A stretch of 64,000 nucleotides of DNA, taken from positions 79,223,801-79,287,800 of the forward strand of contig OX578144.1 of NCBI GenBank assembly GCA_951213105.1. The letters run 5' to 3'. The notes beneath the pieces are model-generated. The model made no database searches and was not told the origin of the DNA. It was given only the letters and a program-made list of their open reading frames with translations. The position numbers and the translations under genes were made by a program. Origin of the DNA: Amaurobius ferox (lineage: Eukaryota > Arthropoda > Arachnida > Araneae > Amaurobiidae). Shown here in pieces: positions 10,741-22,085 of the stretch; positions within the stretch are counted from its first letter, which is position 1; each line of letters opens with the position of its first letter.

Positions 10741-11016
10741 GTTGTTGTTGTTGAGACCCAGACCGTCCGACCTACCAGAAAGGTGTAAGGTAACTGTTTG
10801 GACGGCCGGGAAGTGCCACCCAATTTAGACCGGAACCCAGTGGGGGAGGCATCCACAGGGACCGTACCCTCCTTCCCCTACCACCAACCTCTCGGAAGGA
10901 CTTACGGACCCACATGTTTAACGTGATCGTACTCCGCGTTAACACGGCGGCAGTTTTGGCAGCGGAATCGAACCCGGGCCTACCGAGTGCAACTCCAGCG
11001 CGCTAACCAATGGGCT
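10741..11016 (-). mobile_element. tRNA-headed SINE (SINE C)
   Basis: On the minus strand: an A-box region CCCATTGGTTAGCGCGCTGG (about 11013-10994), the B box GGGTTCGATTCC (10975-10964), then GCCGCCGTGTTAACGCGG, the shared central domain, TAAATTGGGTGGCACTTCCC, GGTAGGTCGGACGGTCTGGG and (CAA)n ending at 10741. The head is tRNA-like, whereas the body and tail match the 5S-headed copies at 21299 and 32859. The copy fills a gap in an F1 element exactly. Confidence 0.85.
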
Positions 11017-11166
11017 GTGACGGATATTCGAATTCGAGTTTTCGATGGAAGAGTAAATACGTTTCAAGCATCCCTTAACAACTCGGATCGAGCGTTGTCT
11101 GTGTATGTTAGTTTGTGTGTCCGTGAGTCTGTGAAAGCGATATCTCAATGAATGGTTCGATTCGGA
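11017..11166 (-). mobile_element. F1 fragment, right of SINE C
   Basis: Continues F1 with GTGACGGATATTCGAATTCG, GTTTTCGATGGAAGAG, TTTCAAGCATCCCT, a weak TG/GTCC tract and AATGAATGGTTCGATTCGG, and then stops. With 10706-10740 it forms one truncated copy. Confidence 0.75.
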
Positions 11167-11167
11167 A

Positions 11168-11272
11168 ATTATATTTATGATTATTATATTTATGAACGAT
11201 TATTAATAATAAGGATTATTATATTTATGAACGATTATAAATAATAATGATTATTATATTTATGAAGTTCTT
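11168..11272. repeat. Tandem repeat, about 48-bp units
   Basis: Two and a half units of GATTATTATATTTATGAACG with TAATAATAA linkers. Confidence 0.8.
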
Positions 11273-12122
11273 TAGATTATGCTGTCAGCAGTAACGGATC
11301 AACAATTTAGGAGCAATCGCTAAATATTCAGGTCCTCAATAAAGCCATTGCTGTTCCATATTATGGATAATTTTAGAATGGGGACTGCACATGGTTGTCA
11401 GCGACATTAACAGTAGGTAGCGATAGTTTGCAGAGCTTGATAGTGTAGCTGCTGTGGTTTTCTTATTCGGTCGAAGGAAATCCATTTTCCTTCCGAAACT
11501 GGTGGGGTACCATGAATTTTGTTACATGAATTTTGTTACATGCGGCTGCATTAACAAATTACTCTTTCGCAGGAATTCGTTTTTGAAAGAATTAAGCGAA
11601 GATTTTGTCTTATGCGAATTAAAGCTCTCACGATGCATCGACTGTGGAGGTGTAAGTTTCACGAATTCCATAGCAAATTCACCACTGACTGTCATATAGA
11701 CATTGTGCATTCGACTTTATTTTGATAAACGGGATAACTATAAGAGGGACTTTCAACTATTCCGTTCAACAAGTTTATTTTTTGACTCAACATTCACATC
11801 TGGAAAAGAAAGGAAAATTTATTGTTTGAGTGGCAGCCTTTGAGGCTTAACCTTTAACTCATAACCCATTTCCTTTACATTGCAGTAATGCAATGAGAAT
11901 GCTTATTTTCATAGAATATAAATAAATATAAGAAAGCGATTCTCCGCTTTAGTCGCCTGTATTCTTCGAGGTTGTATATAATCTTTTGGCAGTGAGGGCA
12001 TAGGTATATAATCCTTTGGCAGTGAGGGGCATAGACCTTCCATTTTAAATATACTTCTTACTCAAGTTCTGAGATGTGATGACGGTGATCACGTAACTTT
12101 GCCCAGGGAAGTAAACTACATT
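11273..12122. other. Non-coding stretch
   Basis: Overlapping frames on both strands near 11454-11710 have no domain. A 26-bp direct duplication (ATAATC-TTTGGCAGTGAGGGCATAG-like) lies at about 11977-12030. No gene. Confidence 0.5.
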
Positions 12123-12365
12123 TTATGAATTATTCCTTGTGGAGAGAGGAACTCGAGAAGAAATGCATGCATATTGCAGGAAGTAAGACCAGGTGCTTGC
12201 GTCTTCTCCACCATGCTGGCCTATCATTGAGTTCAAGATGACATTGTAAGATCTATGGGGAGGAAGGGATTCTTCCACTAAGATGTCACATGCCTTAATC
12301 GAGATTTTGTCAGTCTGACTTCTGCTGTGATCCATTATTGAATGGAGTAAAGGTAAAAATTCCAA
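12123..12365 (-). CDS. Weak candidate terminal exon, unknown product
   Basis: An 80-codon minus frame from an ATG at 12365 to TAA. Its amino-acid mix looks more natural than other frames here (for example the stretch KACDILVEESLPPHRSYNVI, with few low-complexity runs), and it is not made of any repeat I recognise. I see no domain. No clear splice acceptor or upstream exon was identified, and the AT-rich surroundings give no support. It may be the 3' part of a multi-exon gene or chance. Confidence 0.2.
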   Translation of the reverse strand: MEFLPLLHSIMDHSRSQTDKISIKACDILVEESLPPHRSYNVILNSMIGQHGGEDASTWSYFLQYACISSRVPLSTRNNS

Positions 12366-12406
12366 AATTTGGTTAGTTGCTTCAGACCTTGCTTCATTTC
12401 ATTAGT

Positions 12407-12502
12407 GTCCATTTCATTTATGTTAGTGGCTGCTTTTACCTAAAATAACTTAAATTTGCAAATTACTAACATTTTGCAACCACTAACATAAATGAAGTGG
12501 AC
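12407..12502. repeat. Small inverted repeat, 96 bp
   Basis: GTCCATTTCATTTATGTTAG near the left end pairs with CTAACATAAATGAAGTGGAC at the right, around a 45-bp AT-rich loop. Could be a very small MITE. No target duplication is clear. Confidence 0.65.
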
Positions 12503-13071
12503 AGTAAAATATTTATGTAAATAATTATGCATATTATATCCATATCAAGATTATTAACTGTGAATGTTCGTACATAACTGCTAAAACCCCTAAAAGTGTA
12601 TATAAAGAGGTCTGCAGATTGCAAATGTGGTATAAGTGACAACATTTTAGTAAGACAACAACATTTTAGTAACTACTTTCTTCATTTTAGCTTTGTAGGT
12701 GATGCCCCTCCCCCATGAATTTTTACCTTTATAACGCACACTTCGTAACAGCGTCCGTCTTACAATAATTTTTGGACACTTTTTAAAAGCGGACACCTCA
12801 ATATAACGAACATTTTTAAATTCTCAGTTACATAGGAATTGAACCTTAAATTATCTTGCTCCCCAAGGACATGTAGCGTATTTATTTTCTGATATGCTTA
12901 TACAATGATCTTGAAAATTCCGCACTACTTATTAAGCAACCGTTAAAGGCATTTAGACAATAGAAGTTCTGACATGGGAACGAAATGCGGATTGCTGCGG
13001 CGTTGCTTTTATTCATCGATGTTAACTCCAAGTTATCTATCTTCGCTTCTGGAATACGTCTTCTGGTACCA
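12503..13071. other. Non-coding stretch
   Basis: Short local duplication (ACAACATTTTAGTAA twice near 12650-12675). Nothing else. Confidence 0.5.
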
Positions 13072-13320
13072 ATTAATCAACCTAATTCCACATGAGTTGT
13101 GCGCATTTCTTTCAAAATTATTGTTCCCATGCGGTTTGCTTCTCCAGGGTAGCAGGCTTGCCAAAGATTATCTTTCTTGCTGGCAACAAACGCAACGCCG
13201 TGAGAAATGATTATCTACTTTTATCACATGGTGATAATTAATGTAAAAGTGCGAAGGAGCAAAAAGTTGAGACCTCCTTCGTTTAATTGTTTCGGAAGCG
13301 TGTGATTTTTACTCCCAAGC
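13072..13320 (+). repeat. Dispersed repeat, copy 2
   Basis: Second copy of the 10391-10640 repeat with the same series of conserved blocks and many small indels. Confidence 0.65.
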
Positions 13321-13403
13321 TGGTGTATAGAGATGTATATTTGATTTGATTTAGTTACATCCATGGGTGCCCATACGGGAGATGAGAGCAAGTGGTGTAC
13401 TTA

Positions 13404-13422
13404 CCCCCCCCCCCCCCCCCCT
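13404..13422. repeat. Poly-C tract
   Basis: About 18 C in a row, one of many long C/G runs in the window. Confidence 0.9.
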
Positions 13423-13779
13423 TTACGCCATAGTAGACGCTAAAGGTCATAAAGATAGCCATCAAGCTAGTCGGTTTTATTCTTCAGTTTGCACCGGAAA
13501 AAGAAAGTTCTATAGGCGCCTATGGCAGCATCGTCAGAAATATATATATTTGAAGAGGTGAGGTGGCAACGGAAAAATTTATTGTTCTCAATTCTCCAAA
13601 TATTATTTAGCTGAGCTTTAGTTTACTTATAATGCACGCCCTCCGCCTTAAATTTTAATATAAAAGAACACAAATACTTTTATTACTTATAAAATTTTCA
13701 AACTTGTAATTAGGATGCCCTAAACTAGATTTTTAGATATTTATACATGTTACAGAAAGTTCATTCTGTGTTTCTATGT

Positions 13780-13816
13780 GTTGAAGACCCAGACCGTCCG
13801 ACTTGTCCTAAGACTA
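13780..13816 (-). mobile_element. SINE tail fragment
   Basis: GAAGACCCAGACCGTCCGAC is the complement of the common SINE tail GTCGGACGGTCTGGG. No more of the element remains. Confidence 0.6.
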
Positions 13817-13965
13817 AGGAAAGTGTTTCTGTTGAGTGAAAAAGTTTGACTTATGATATTTATTAGATAAGCATGCTTCATACTTCATAAAATATTTATG
13901 ATATGTTTTGCTATGGAACTTCAAGACAACTTTCAGACTCATTTTATGCATTTATATATTAGTAC

Positions 13966-14575
13966 TAGCCGAATACCCGTTGAAATTCAACGAATCAACG
14001 TTCTCACAATAAGCAACCCCTGAAATCTTTTCCGGTTTAAATAATTAAGAAATGTATGTAAAAATAAATTTTTATCAGAGTCACATTTTTGACTGGATTT
14101 ATATTAATTACGGCTTTCGGGTTAAAAGATCGTTGGAATTATTGATATTTTCAATTTCTTAAGTCGTTTGTTTTATTTTGGCTAATATTTTTCACACTTA
14201 TATATTATATTTAGCCTGTTGTTGAAATAGAATGAAGATGGTACGGGTATATCATCTAACACCATTTTAGCGCTTCCATTTTGGCATATGTTGATCCAAT
14301 TTCATAGCTCTTTCATTTTGGCATATATTGAAATTTGTTTACACACGGGAAAAATATGTATTATTCTTCAGATCTACGTGTGAAGATAATTTGTATAACG
14401 AGAACAGATTCTTGTACTTCTTTTTAGAAGAATTAAATTAAATATTTTAATAAAATGTTTTTAATAACAATGCCATTTAAAATACTATGAGAATTTGCAC
14501 ATAATTCTGAATTTCAAGTTTCTTTACATTATGTATTCAGTACGAAGAACTGGTATACACTGCTAGTTTAAAATA
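13966..14575 (-). mobile_element. F5 repeat with ACTAGC ends
   Basis: About 600 bp. Its reverse complement matches 37092-37690 through TACCCGTtCTTCGTAC, AATATTTAATTTAATTCT, GATATACCCGtACC and AATATAAATCCAGTCAAAA. The two ends are mutually inverted: ACTAGCCGAATACCCGTT at left, and ACTAGCAGTGTATACCAGTT as the complement at right. It carries no protein. The class is unclear; similar ACTAGC-started repeats are common in arthropods as I recall. Confidence 0.6.
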
Positions 14576-15009
14576 AATATTTTACTGTATATGCGATACA
14601 TCTACTCCAAAATGGCAGTTTGTATTAAATGTTCTTCATAATAGGCCTTGGGTGCATATTTCATCATGGATTTCATAAGTTCGATGTGTTATATAAATAG
14701 GAGTTCGTTGAATCAAGGCTCGACCGCAGTTATTTATTTTTCTCCTGTTCTTGATGCACGTGTTTTGAATGTCATCCCACTTCGATTGACAAGTTCTGCC
14801 CCTACTGATCCAACACACCTGCTCTACTGCAAATTCTTAAGTTATAGCCAGTATTTTGTTTCTGTATCATTTTACTGAAAAGCTTCAGTGCTGCTAAACT
14901 GTTATTTGCTTTTTAAGTCATATTTTCAATCAAGCGATGATCACTGGTGACGCGTTTGCTTTCGCTAGGAGTTCATCATCAGCGTATAATACCACTGTCG
15001 TAATCCTCA
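14576..15009. other. Non-coding stretch
   Basis: Overlapping 60- and 76-codon frames on opposite strands (14636-14878) lack motifs. Confidence 0.4.
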
Positions 15010-15345
15010 CAGCAAAGATCGTCACATGTGTGACAGTGACCTTGTAGTCACGTGACACCTGGGTCACAATGTGACATCATATTTGTGACTTCTATGCGAC
15101 GTTACGTATTAGTAATTTTGTAACTTCATTGTGACCATATTTTGTGACGTTTCCAAAATTTAATTAACACGTAACAATGTGACGACATTACAATGGTAAT
15201 TACAATGTGACGTCACAAACAAGTTAATATGCGACGTCACAAACGACCATGAAAATGACCAAAATGACTTCGCTGTGACTTTAATATGACATTGCCGAGA
15301 CGTACTGTGACGTCCCAAAGTCACAGTGTGACGTAAATCTTACGC
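15010..15345. repeat. Field of GTGAC / CRE-like motifs
   Basis: Over about 335 bp the words GTGAC, GTCAC and GACGT recur in both orientations at irregular spacing. The field includes a full palindrome GTGACGTCAC at 15207-15216, CGACGTCAC at 15232-15240, TCACGTGAC near 15051 and GTGACGTCCC near 15308. TGACGTCA is the known CREB/ATF site. The sequence may be a degenerate short-unit satellite or a cis-regulatory cluster. No gene adjoins it. Confidence 0.6.
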
Positions 15346-16662
15346 CACTGTAAAAAAAAAAAAATGCTGTTAGGGAACAGGGGATGCCGGAGCAGAGAGA
15401 AAAATGATTATTTTCAAACATTTATATTCAATATTAAATAGGCAGTTATTAATGGAATTATACAAATCGGCATGCGATCTAATTTACGGTAGTACCCAGG
15501 TTTTTGCTCTGAGCTCTGGATGAACCCAGAGTCATGGACCCGTTTCGAAGCAGTAAAAACGATTAATATCATGAATTAAATCACACATACAAAGTTATAG
15601 TGGAGAAGGAAATACTCTCTTAACTGCTAACAAATGTGTTGGTTTTATTTTCACACATCAACACTACACCAGCTGAAAAAAAACTTTCTACATGCCGCAG
15701 TTTACGAAATTTACTGACTTGTCCATCTACCGTTATTCATGACCCAAACTATGTGAAAACGTATTTAATTTTTTCACCCCGCACCGCAACAATATATTTT
15801 TAACCATCTTGTGTTCTTATACATTTATTATTCTTTCAAATTTAAACTTCATCCGCCCGGCTTGACATTTTCCATATTTCTCAGCCCTGCCCTGCCCATA
15901 AAAAAAAAGGGGGGGGGGGGGGGTTCGACCCGGCTCGAGGTTCAATTCGATACTAGAATCGGCAACGCTTGAGTGTTGCAAATATTATTCCAAGGTCATT
16001 TAAATAATTAAAAGTTTTATTTGATAAAATCTAGTTTTTATGTGAAACTAAGAAATACTACGGTAGCTTCCAATTCTGTCTGCTCGAGGAGCATTCTTTA
16101 CTTCCACGATTCTGCATTGTTCTTGTTGCTATGCGACGGAGACTGGCGAAGGAGCATATAAACGCGCCAGGACTATTCTCCCTAATTAGTAAAATGAAAT
16201 TGAGTAGACATTGGCGGCATTGGTTGTTATCTTGTGAGACACTTTGAAGAACTGAAGTTTATAACAAAAATGTTCTGGAACGTGGATTTGACGGAGTAAC
16301 AGGAGCATAGAATTTGCATAATTTGATTTTGAGTTTTTTTTAATTTTTTTTTTCGTAAAACTGACTCAATGATGTAAAAATATGTGGTAAAAAGTAAAAT
16401 CTGATTTTCATCTATTTTTTATGTCTTCCATTTATGTCTTAATTGGTATCATGAGCCAAAAGCAAGTCAACTTGTATTGCTCGTTTGATTAGGGTCTGAA
16501 GTTCGTTCGAAACTTGAATTTCGGTTACGAATCTGTAAATATACATACATGATCAAACATGGAAACGCATGCCTACCACGATTACTAGAAAAGTCCAATG
16601 AAGAGGCAGTATATTAGTATTTAAATTTTATTTATTACCATTTCATTATCTGGATTCATTTT
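15346..16662. other. Non-coding stretch
   Basis: Contains poly-A (15352-15363) and an A8-G15 run (15901-15923). No gene or element boundary is recognised. Confidence 0.5.
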
Positions 16663-17877
<1,215 letters not shown>

Positions 17878-18871
17878 ACTTTCCCTGCAATACATGGTAA
17901 TGTATAGGGAAAGTATTGGAATCGTACCGAAAATCGCAATTCGAGTTTTCGACGGATCTACACGTTTCGAGACCTCTAGAATACAAAAAAACTATTTTTA
18001 GCGTGACGTCTGTGTGTGTGTGTGTGTGTGTCTGTCTGTCTGTCTCTCTGTGTGTCTGTCTGTGCAGATTTTGTATCCACTCTAACTAAAAAACTAATGG
18101 ACTGCATTTCATAAAATTTGGTAGGTAAGTCACTTGTGGGCGAGTCTGGTGCTGATTAGTTTTGGATACGATTCGGGATAAAAGAACCCGCCTTGTTTTT
18201 GCGAAATGGCCGCAAAAGCTTGTATCCACTCTAGCTAAAAAACTAATGGACCGAATTTCACAAAATTTGGTAGATAACTTGGAGATAACTTATTTCACTT
18301 GGAGACAGCAGTGCGGACCTGGCCTACCTTTCGGTTTACAGGTTTAGTTCCGCACCCCTGAGGACTTACGGACCGACATGTTTAGCGTGATCGTACTCCG
18401 CGTGAACACGACGGCAGTTTTTTCTTTTTCCAGCGGAGGGAATCGAACCCGGGTCTACCGAGTGCAATTCCCGCGCGCTGACCAGTGAGCTACCCCGCCC
18501 ACGTAGATAAGTGCTGATTAGATTTTGGTAGGATTCAGAAAAAAATAATCTGCCTTTTTTTTGCAAAATGGCCCGCAAAAATCGCCAAATCTAAAATAAA
18601 AACTACGTATAGTCAAATATATCCATTAAATACTTGTTTAATACGTAATTTTTAACGAAGAAAAGAATAAGATCCACCCCATTACACTAGGACTAGCCGT
18701 TCTCGAGATATTTTAGTTTTTTCGTATGTTCTCTACGCCAGCTTGGAAAATAAGTCCAGTTGTCAAATGAGAACGAAAATTGAAATAAAGGTGAATTAAA
18801 TTTAATTAAAATAAAGAGAACGTGGATATAAGTCTGCAGGGAAAGTCATGTGCTGCCCACATCAGATTTCT
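17878..18871 (+). mobile_element. F2 repeat, unit 2
   Basis: Begins directly after the ATCAGATTTTT end of unit 1 with ACTTTCCCTGCAATACATGG, so the units are head to tail with no spacer. It has the full order of F2 blocks, including AGCCGTTCTCGAGATATTTT, and ends ATGTGCTGCCCACATCAGAT. It is interrupted by a tRNA-headed SINE at about 18301-18501. Confidence 0.82.
18301..18501 (-). mobile_element. tRNA-headed SINE with a different tail
   Basis: On the minus strand: GGGGTAGCTCACTGGTCAGC (A-box region), GGGTTCGATTCC (B box, 18451-18440), GTGTTCACGCGGAGTACGAT, ACATGTCGGTCCGTAAGTCC, then a tail unlike the other SINEs (AGGGGTGCGGAACTAAACC and onward). The central domain is shared with SINE B, C and D while the 3' part is new. 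A short GTAGATAA repeat on both sides may be a target duplication. Confidence 0.75.
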
Positions 18872-19620
18872 ACTTTCCCTGCAATACATGGTAATGTATA
18901 GGGAAAGTATTGGAATCATGTCGAAAATCGCAACTCGAGTTTTCGACGGATCTAGACGTTTCAAGATCTTTAGAATACGAAAAAACAATTCTTAGCGTGA
19001 CGTCTGTGTGTGTGTCTGTCTGTCTGTCTAGTTTTTGTATCCACTCTAACTAAAAAACTATTGGACCGAATTTCATAAAATTTGGTAGGCGAGTCACTTG
19101 TGGGCGAATCTGGTGCTGATTAGTTTTGGGTACGATTAGAGATAAAAGTACCCGCCTTTTTCTGCGAAATGGCCCTCAAAAGCTTGTATCCACTCTAGCT
19201 GAAAAACTAATGGACCGAATTTCACACAATTCGGTAGATAAGTCACTTGTGGGACACCTGGTGCTGATTAGATTTTGGTTCGATTCGGAAAAAAATAACC
19301 TGCTTTTTTTGCAAAATGGCCCGCAAAATCGCCAAAATCTAAAATAAAACTACGTATGCATAAATATATCCATTAGATGCTTGTTTAATACGTAATTTTT
19401 AACGAAGAAAAGAGTAAGACCAACCCCATTACACTAGGACTAGCGTTCACGAGATATTTTAGTTTTTTCGTATTTTCTCTGCGCCACCTTTGAAAATAAG
19501 TCCAGTTATCAAATGAGAACGAAAATTGAATTAAAAGTGAATTAAATTTAATTAAAATAAAGAGAACGTGAATATAAGTCTGTAGGGAAAGTCATGTGCT
19601 GCCCTCATGAGATTTTTAGT
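18872..19620 (+). mobile_element. F2 repeat, unit 3
   Basis: Follows unit 2 head to tail, with the same hairpin, lead, GTCT tract and two GAATTTCA boxes, ending in ATGTGCTGCCCTCATGAGAT. It is 749 bp, the cleanest unit for a consensus. Confidence 0.82.
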
Positions 19621-20925
19621 TCATAGGCCGGTATCTACCTTGGCCATCCATCTCCATCAAGTTCTCGGAGCAGTCGGATTCTTGCATGAAAAAATTACGC
19701 ACTTGTTCCGGCCACACATCTTGCTACCATAAGCCTTCGGGTTGGTCGTGTGGTCTGGGTTTTCAACACTTATTTCGGAGTAAAATCATCTTAAGGAAGA
19801 AATGGGCTGTCTGTTTATTGGAGTAATGTTTCTAATATTACATGTATGATTTTGCATTTGTAAAAATATGTAATGTTTTAAAGCAGCCATTTTATTTTAT
19901 TGGAATTCTACAGCAATCTAATGCCAAAACTAATTTCTGTTAAATAATTTACTTATACAAATGCAAATATGTGTTTCTTTAAAATTAATAAATTACTCTT
20001 AAATTCATTTATTGAAAATATGTGTTCTGGAAAAATGGAACTTATTCTTCCGAAAAATGATTAATTATTCTAATTAACGTTTTTTTATTTGAATGCACTT
20101 AAACTAATATATATTCCATATTTTACTGCATTTAGTTTATTTATTACATTATGTGTCTCATTTAATTATACCTACTTGACATTTCCTACTCCAGGAGTAC
20201 TGCTAATCGCACACAATAAACGAATTTCTACAACCGAAATAGTTAATTTTTTAATTATTTTCTCGGTCTTCAGTTATTCTTTTCATTTAATTCGTACTAT
20301 TTTTATTTGACTTCTACTCTCTTTCCATTGTTCTGTACTTAGTGGAAGCGAAACTACTTTCAATTTTGTTTATTCATCTTCATCTCGTATTCTGTTGCTA
20401 AGCGACCGAAGCCAGCAGACTATTTGATGCAAATTTAAGTTCTTCAGTGTTTACTGTAAAACGTGATTGAACATAGTGTCTAATGCTTTTGTTGCTAAGT
20501 TGTCTCCTTTCCTTGCGTTAAATGAAGGTTGTACGTGATTTCATTAAACTTTTCTAGCTTAAGTTTATATGTGTTTGAATGTCTTTATATTCGAAGCAAA
20601 TTGAATTATTTAATTTTTTTTTGCAATTAAGATTACAAGAAGGCAGGCACATTTAAAGTGTGCTTTGCTGTGGATCATGGGATCGTGTTTTAAACCCAAT
20701 CGTATGTAAAACCCATTTTTTTTTTACCCTAACATATTTTTTTTACACATACTACTTATGGTAGGAAAAGTTAAAATTAAATAAATGCTTTTACTCAGAC
20801 AGTAAGTCACACCAATGCTTAGGTGTTATGAGAAGTTTGTCAGGTATTAGAAACTTTCTTTTCTCCACAGTGAGCGAGCGACTGCTTATCCTTCCAAAGT
20901 ATACTGTGATTAGAATCAGGGCCGG
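19621..20925. other. Non-coding AT-rich stretch
   Basis: A SINE-tail trace (GGTCGTGTGGTCTGGGTTTTC) lies near 19744-19764. Frames at 20089-20310 and 20791-21170 lack motifs. No gene. Confidence 0.5.
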
Positions 20926-20967
20926 ATGTGTGTGTGGTGTGTGTGTGTGTGTGTGTGGGGGGGGGGA
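20926..20967. repeat. (TG)n followed by poly-G
   Basis: TGTGTGTGGTG and a longer TG run lead into about 10 G, the same arrangement as at 3948 and 36250. Confidence 0.9.
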
Positions 20968-21298
20968 TATCACTTGAGTCGGGAGTCTCCTCGAATTTTT
21001 TGAGGGAGAAGAAATGACAAATTCGTAAGGAGAGAAATCAAATATGGTGTGGGCGTAGTGCATGGTTGTAAAGAGCCCACAATTTGAATTGGCAAACTGC
21101 AAAGAGTCCATTGATTATTTTCAGTGAGATCAATCAAGAAGACTTGTGTCTTAACTTTGCTGAAGTGCATTTACTTGTAACAACATTTGTGGTTTGAAAA
21201 GCCTCGTTTAATTTGAGCTCAACCTTTATGGAATTTGATGCGGGCTGCGTGGTAAAACTGCTTTCGTCTGTCTCCAAAGAGGATCTCAAAATTATGGT

Positions 21299-21684
21299 TG
21301 TTGTTATTGAGACCCTGAACGGCCGACCTACCAGTAAGGTGTAAGGTAACCGTTTGGACGGCCGGGAAGTGCCACCCAATTTAGACCGGACCCAGTGGGG
21401 GAGGCATCCACAGGGACCGTACCCGCCTTCCCCTACCACTAACCTTTCTGAACGAGTTACGGACCCACATGTTTAACGTGATCGTACTCCGTATGAACAT
21501 GGCGGCCGTTGTGGCAGCGTGCAAATCCAGAGCGCAAACCACCGGGCTACCGCAGCCGAAATGTGCCAACAGCACGCGGTGTTCCCAGGTGGTCACCCAC
21601 CCAAGTACTAACCGCGCCCGAAGCTGCTTGACTTCGGGGATCTAACGAGAACCGGCGTTTTCTGCACGGTAGGGCCGTTGGCTC
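21299..21684 (-). mobile_element. Full-length 5S-headed SINE (SINE D)
   Basis: The best copy of the family. On the minus strand: 5S head (21684-21565, 120 nt), a tRNA-like remnant GGTAGCCCGGTGGTTTGCGC without a B box, the central domain GTACGATCACGTTAAACATG, TAAATTGGGTGGCACTTCCC, a tail with the TAGGTCGGCCGTTCAGGG variant, and (CAA)n-like end. Target duplications are CTCAAAATTATGGT at 21285-21298 and CTCAAAATTGTGGT at 21685-21698 (one mismatch), which fixes both ends. Probably moved by a LINE in trans. Confidence 0.92.
21565..21684 (-). rRNA. 5S rRNA-derived SINE head (pseudogene)
   Basis: Exactly 120 nt from GCCAACGGCCCTACC to CTGTTGGC, with ATCCCCGAAGTCAAGCAGC and AGTACTTGGGTGGGTGACC. The internal promoter of 5S genes is largely preserved. 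It is fused to a SINE and flanked by a target duplication, so it is not a ribosomal gene. Confidence 0.88.
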
Positions 21685-21774
21685 CTCAAAATTGTGGTGT
21701 ATAGCAAGTCTTGCTGTCATTTATTGTTACATAGTGTTTTACAAAAAATATGTAACATTGCTAAAGAATGGAGA

Positions 21775-22085
21775 GGAAGGCGACCTACAAAAGATGGCCC
21801 CTGGCTTTTCACGCAATAGGTATAAGGTTCCCTCCTGGCCACCCGCAAAGGGAAGGGTCAGTGGAGCTTGGACTGCATGTGGGTGGTCCAGTACAAGATG
21901 AAGGAAGACGCATCCGGGGGGTAAGCGGTCGTTGGGGGCGCAGTTAAGCCCGGGGGTTCACGCAGGAGCGTGGGATCCCAGCCACCTGCAAGCAATAATT
22001 CAGGGGCGACTGACCAAGCCCTTCTGTCACGGGCTGGCCACTAGAAGCGATGATACAAGTGCTCTCCAATAATATTGAGGGGGGC
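21775..22085. other. GC-rich island of unknown nature
   Basis: About 300 bp far richer in G+C than the surroundings (e.g. GGTAAGCGGTCGTTGGGGGC, CAGTTAAGCCCGGGGGTTC). A 69-codon frame ends at 21901 and no domain is seen. It could be part of a retroelement, a diverged SINE-like unit or an exon. Boundaries are judged by eye from composition. Confidence 0.4.

Noticed and set aside
21565..21684. Functional 5S rRNA gene
   Set aside because: The 120-nt 5S is fused to a SINE body, ends in CAA repeats and is flanked by a 14-bp target duplication.
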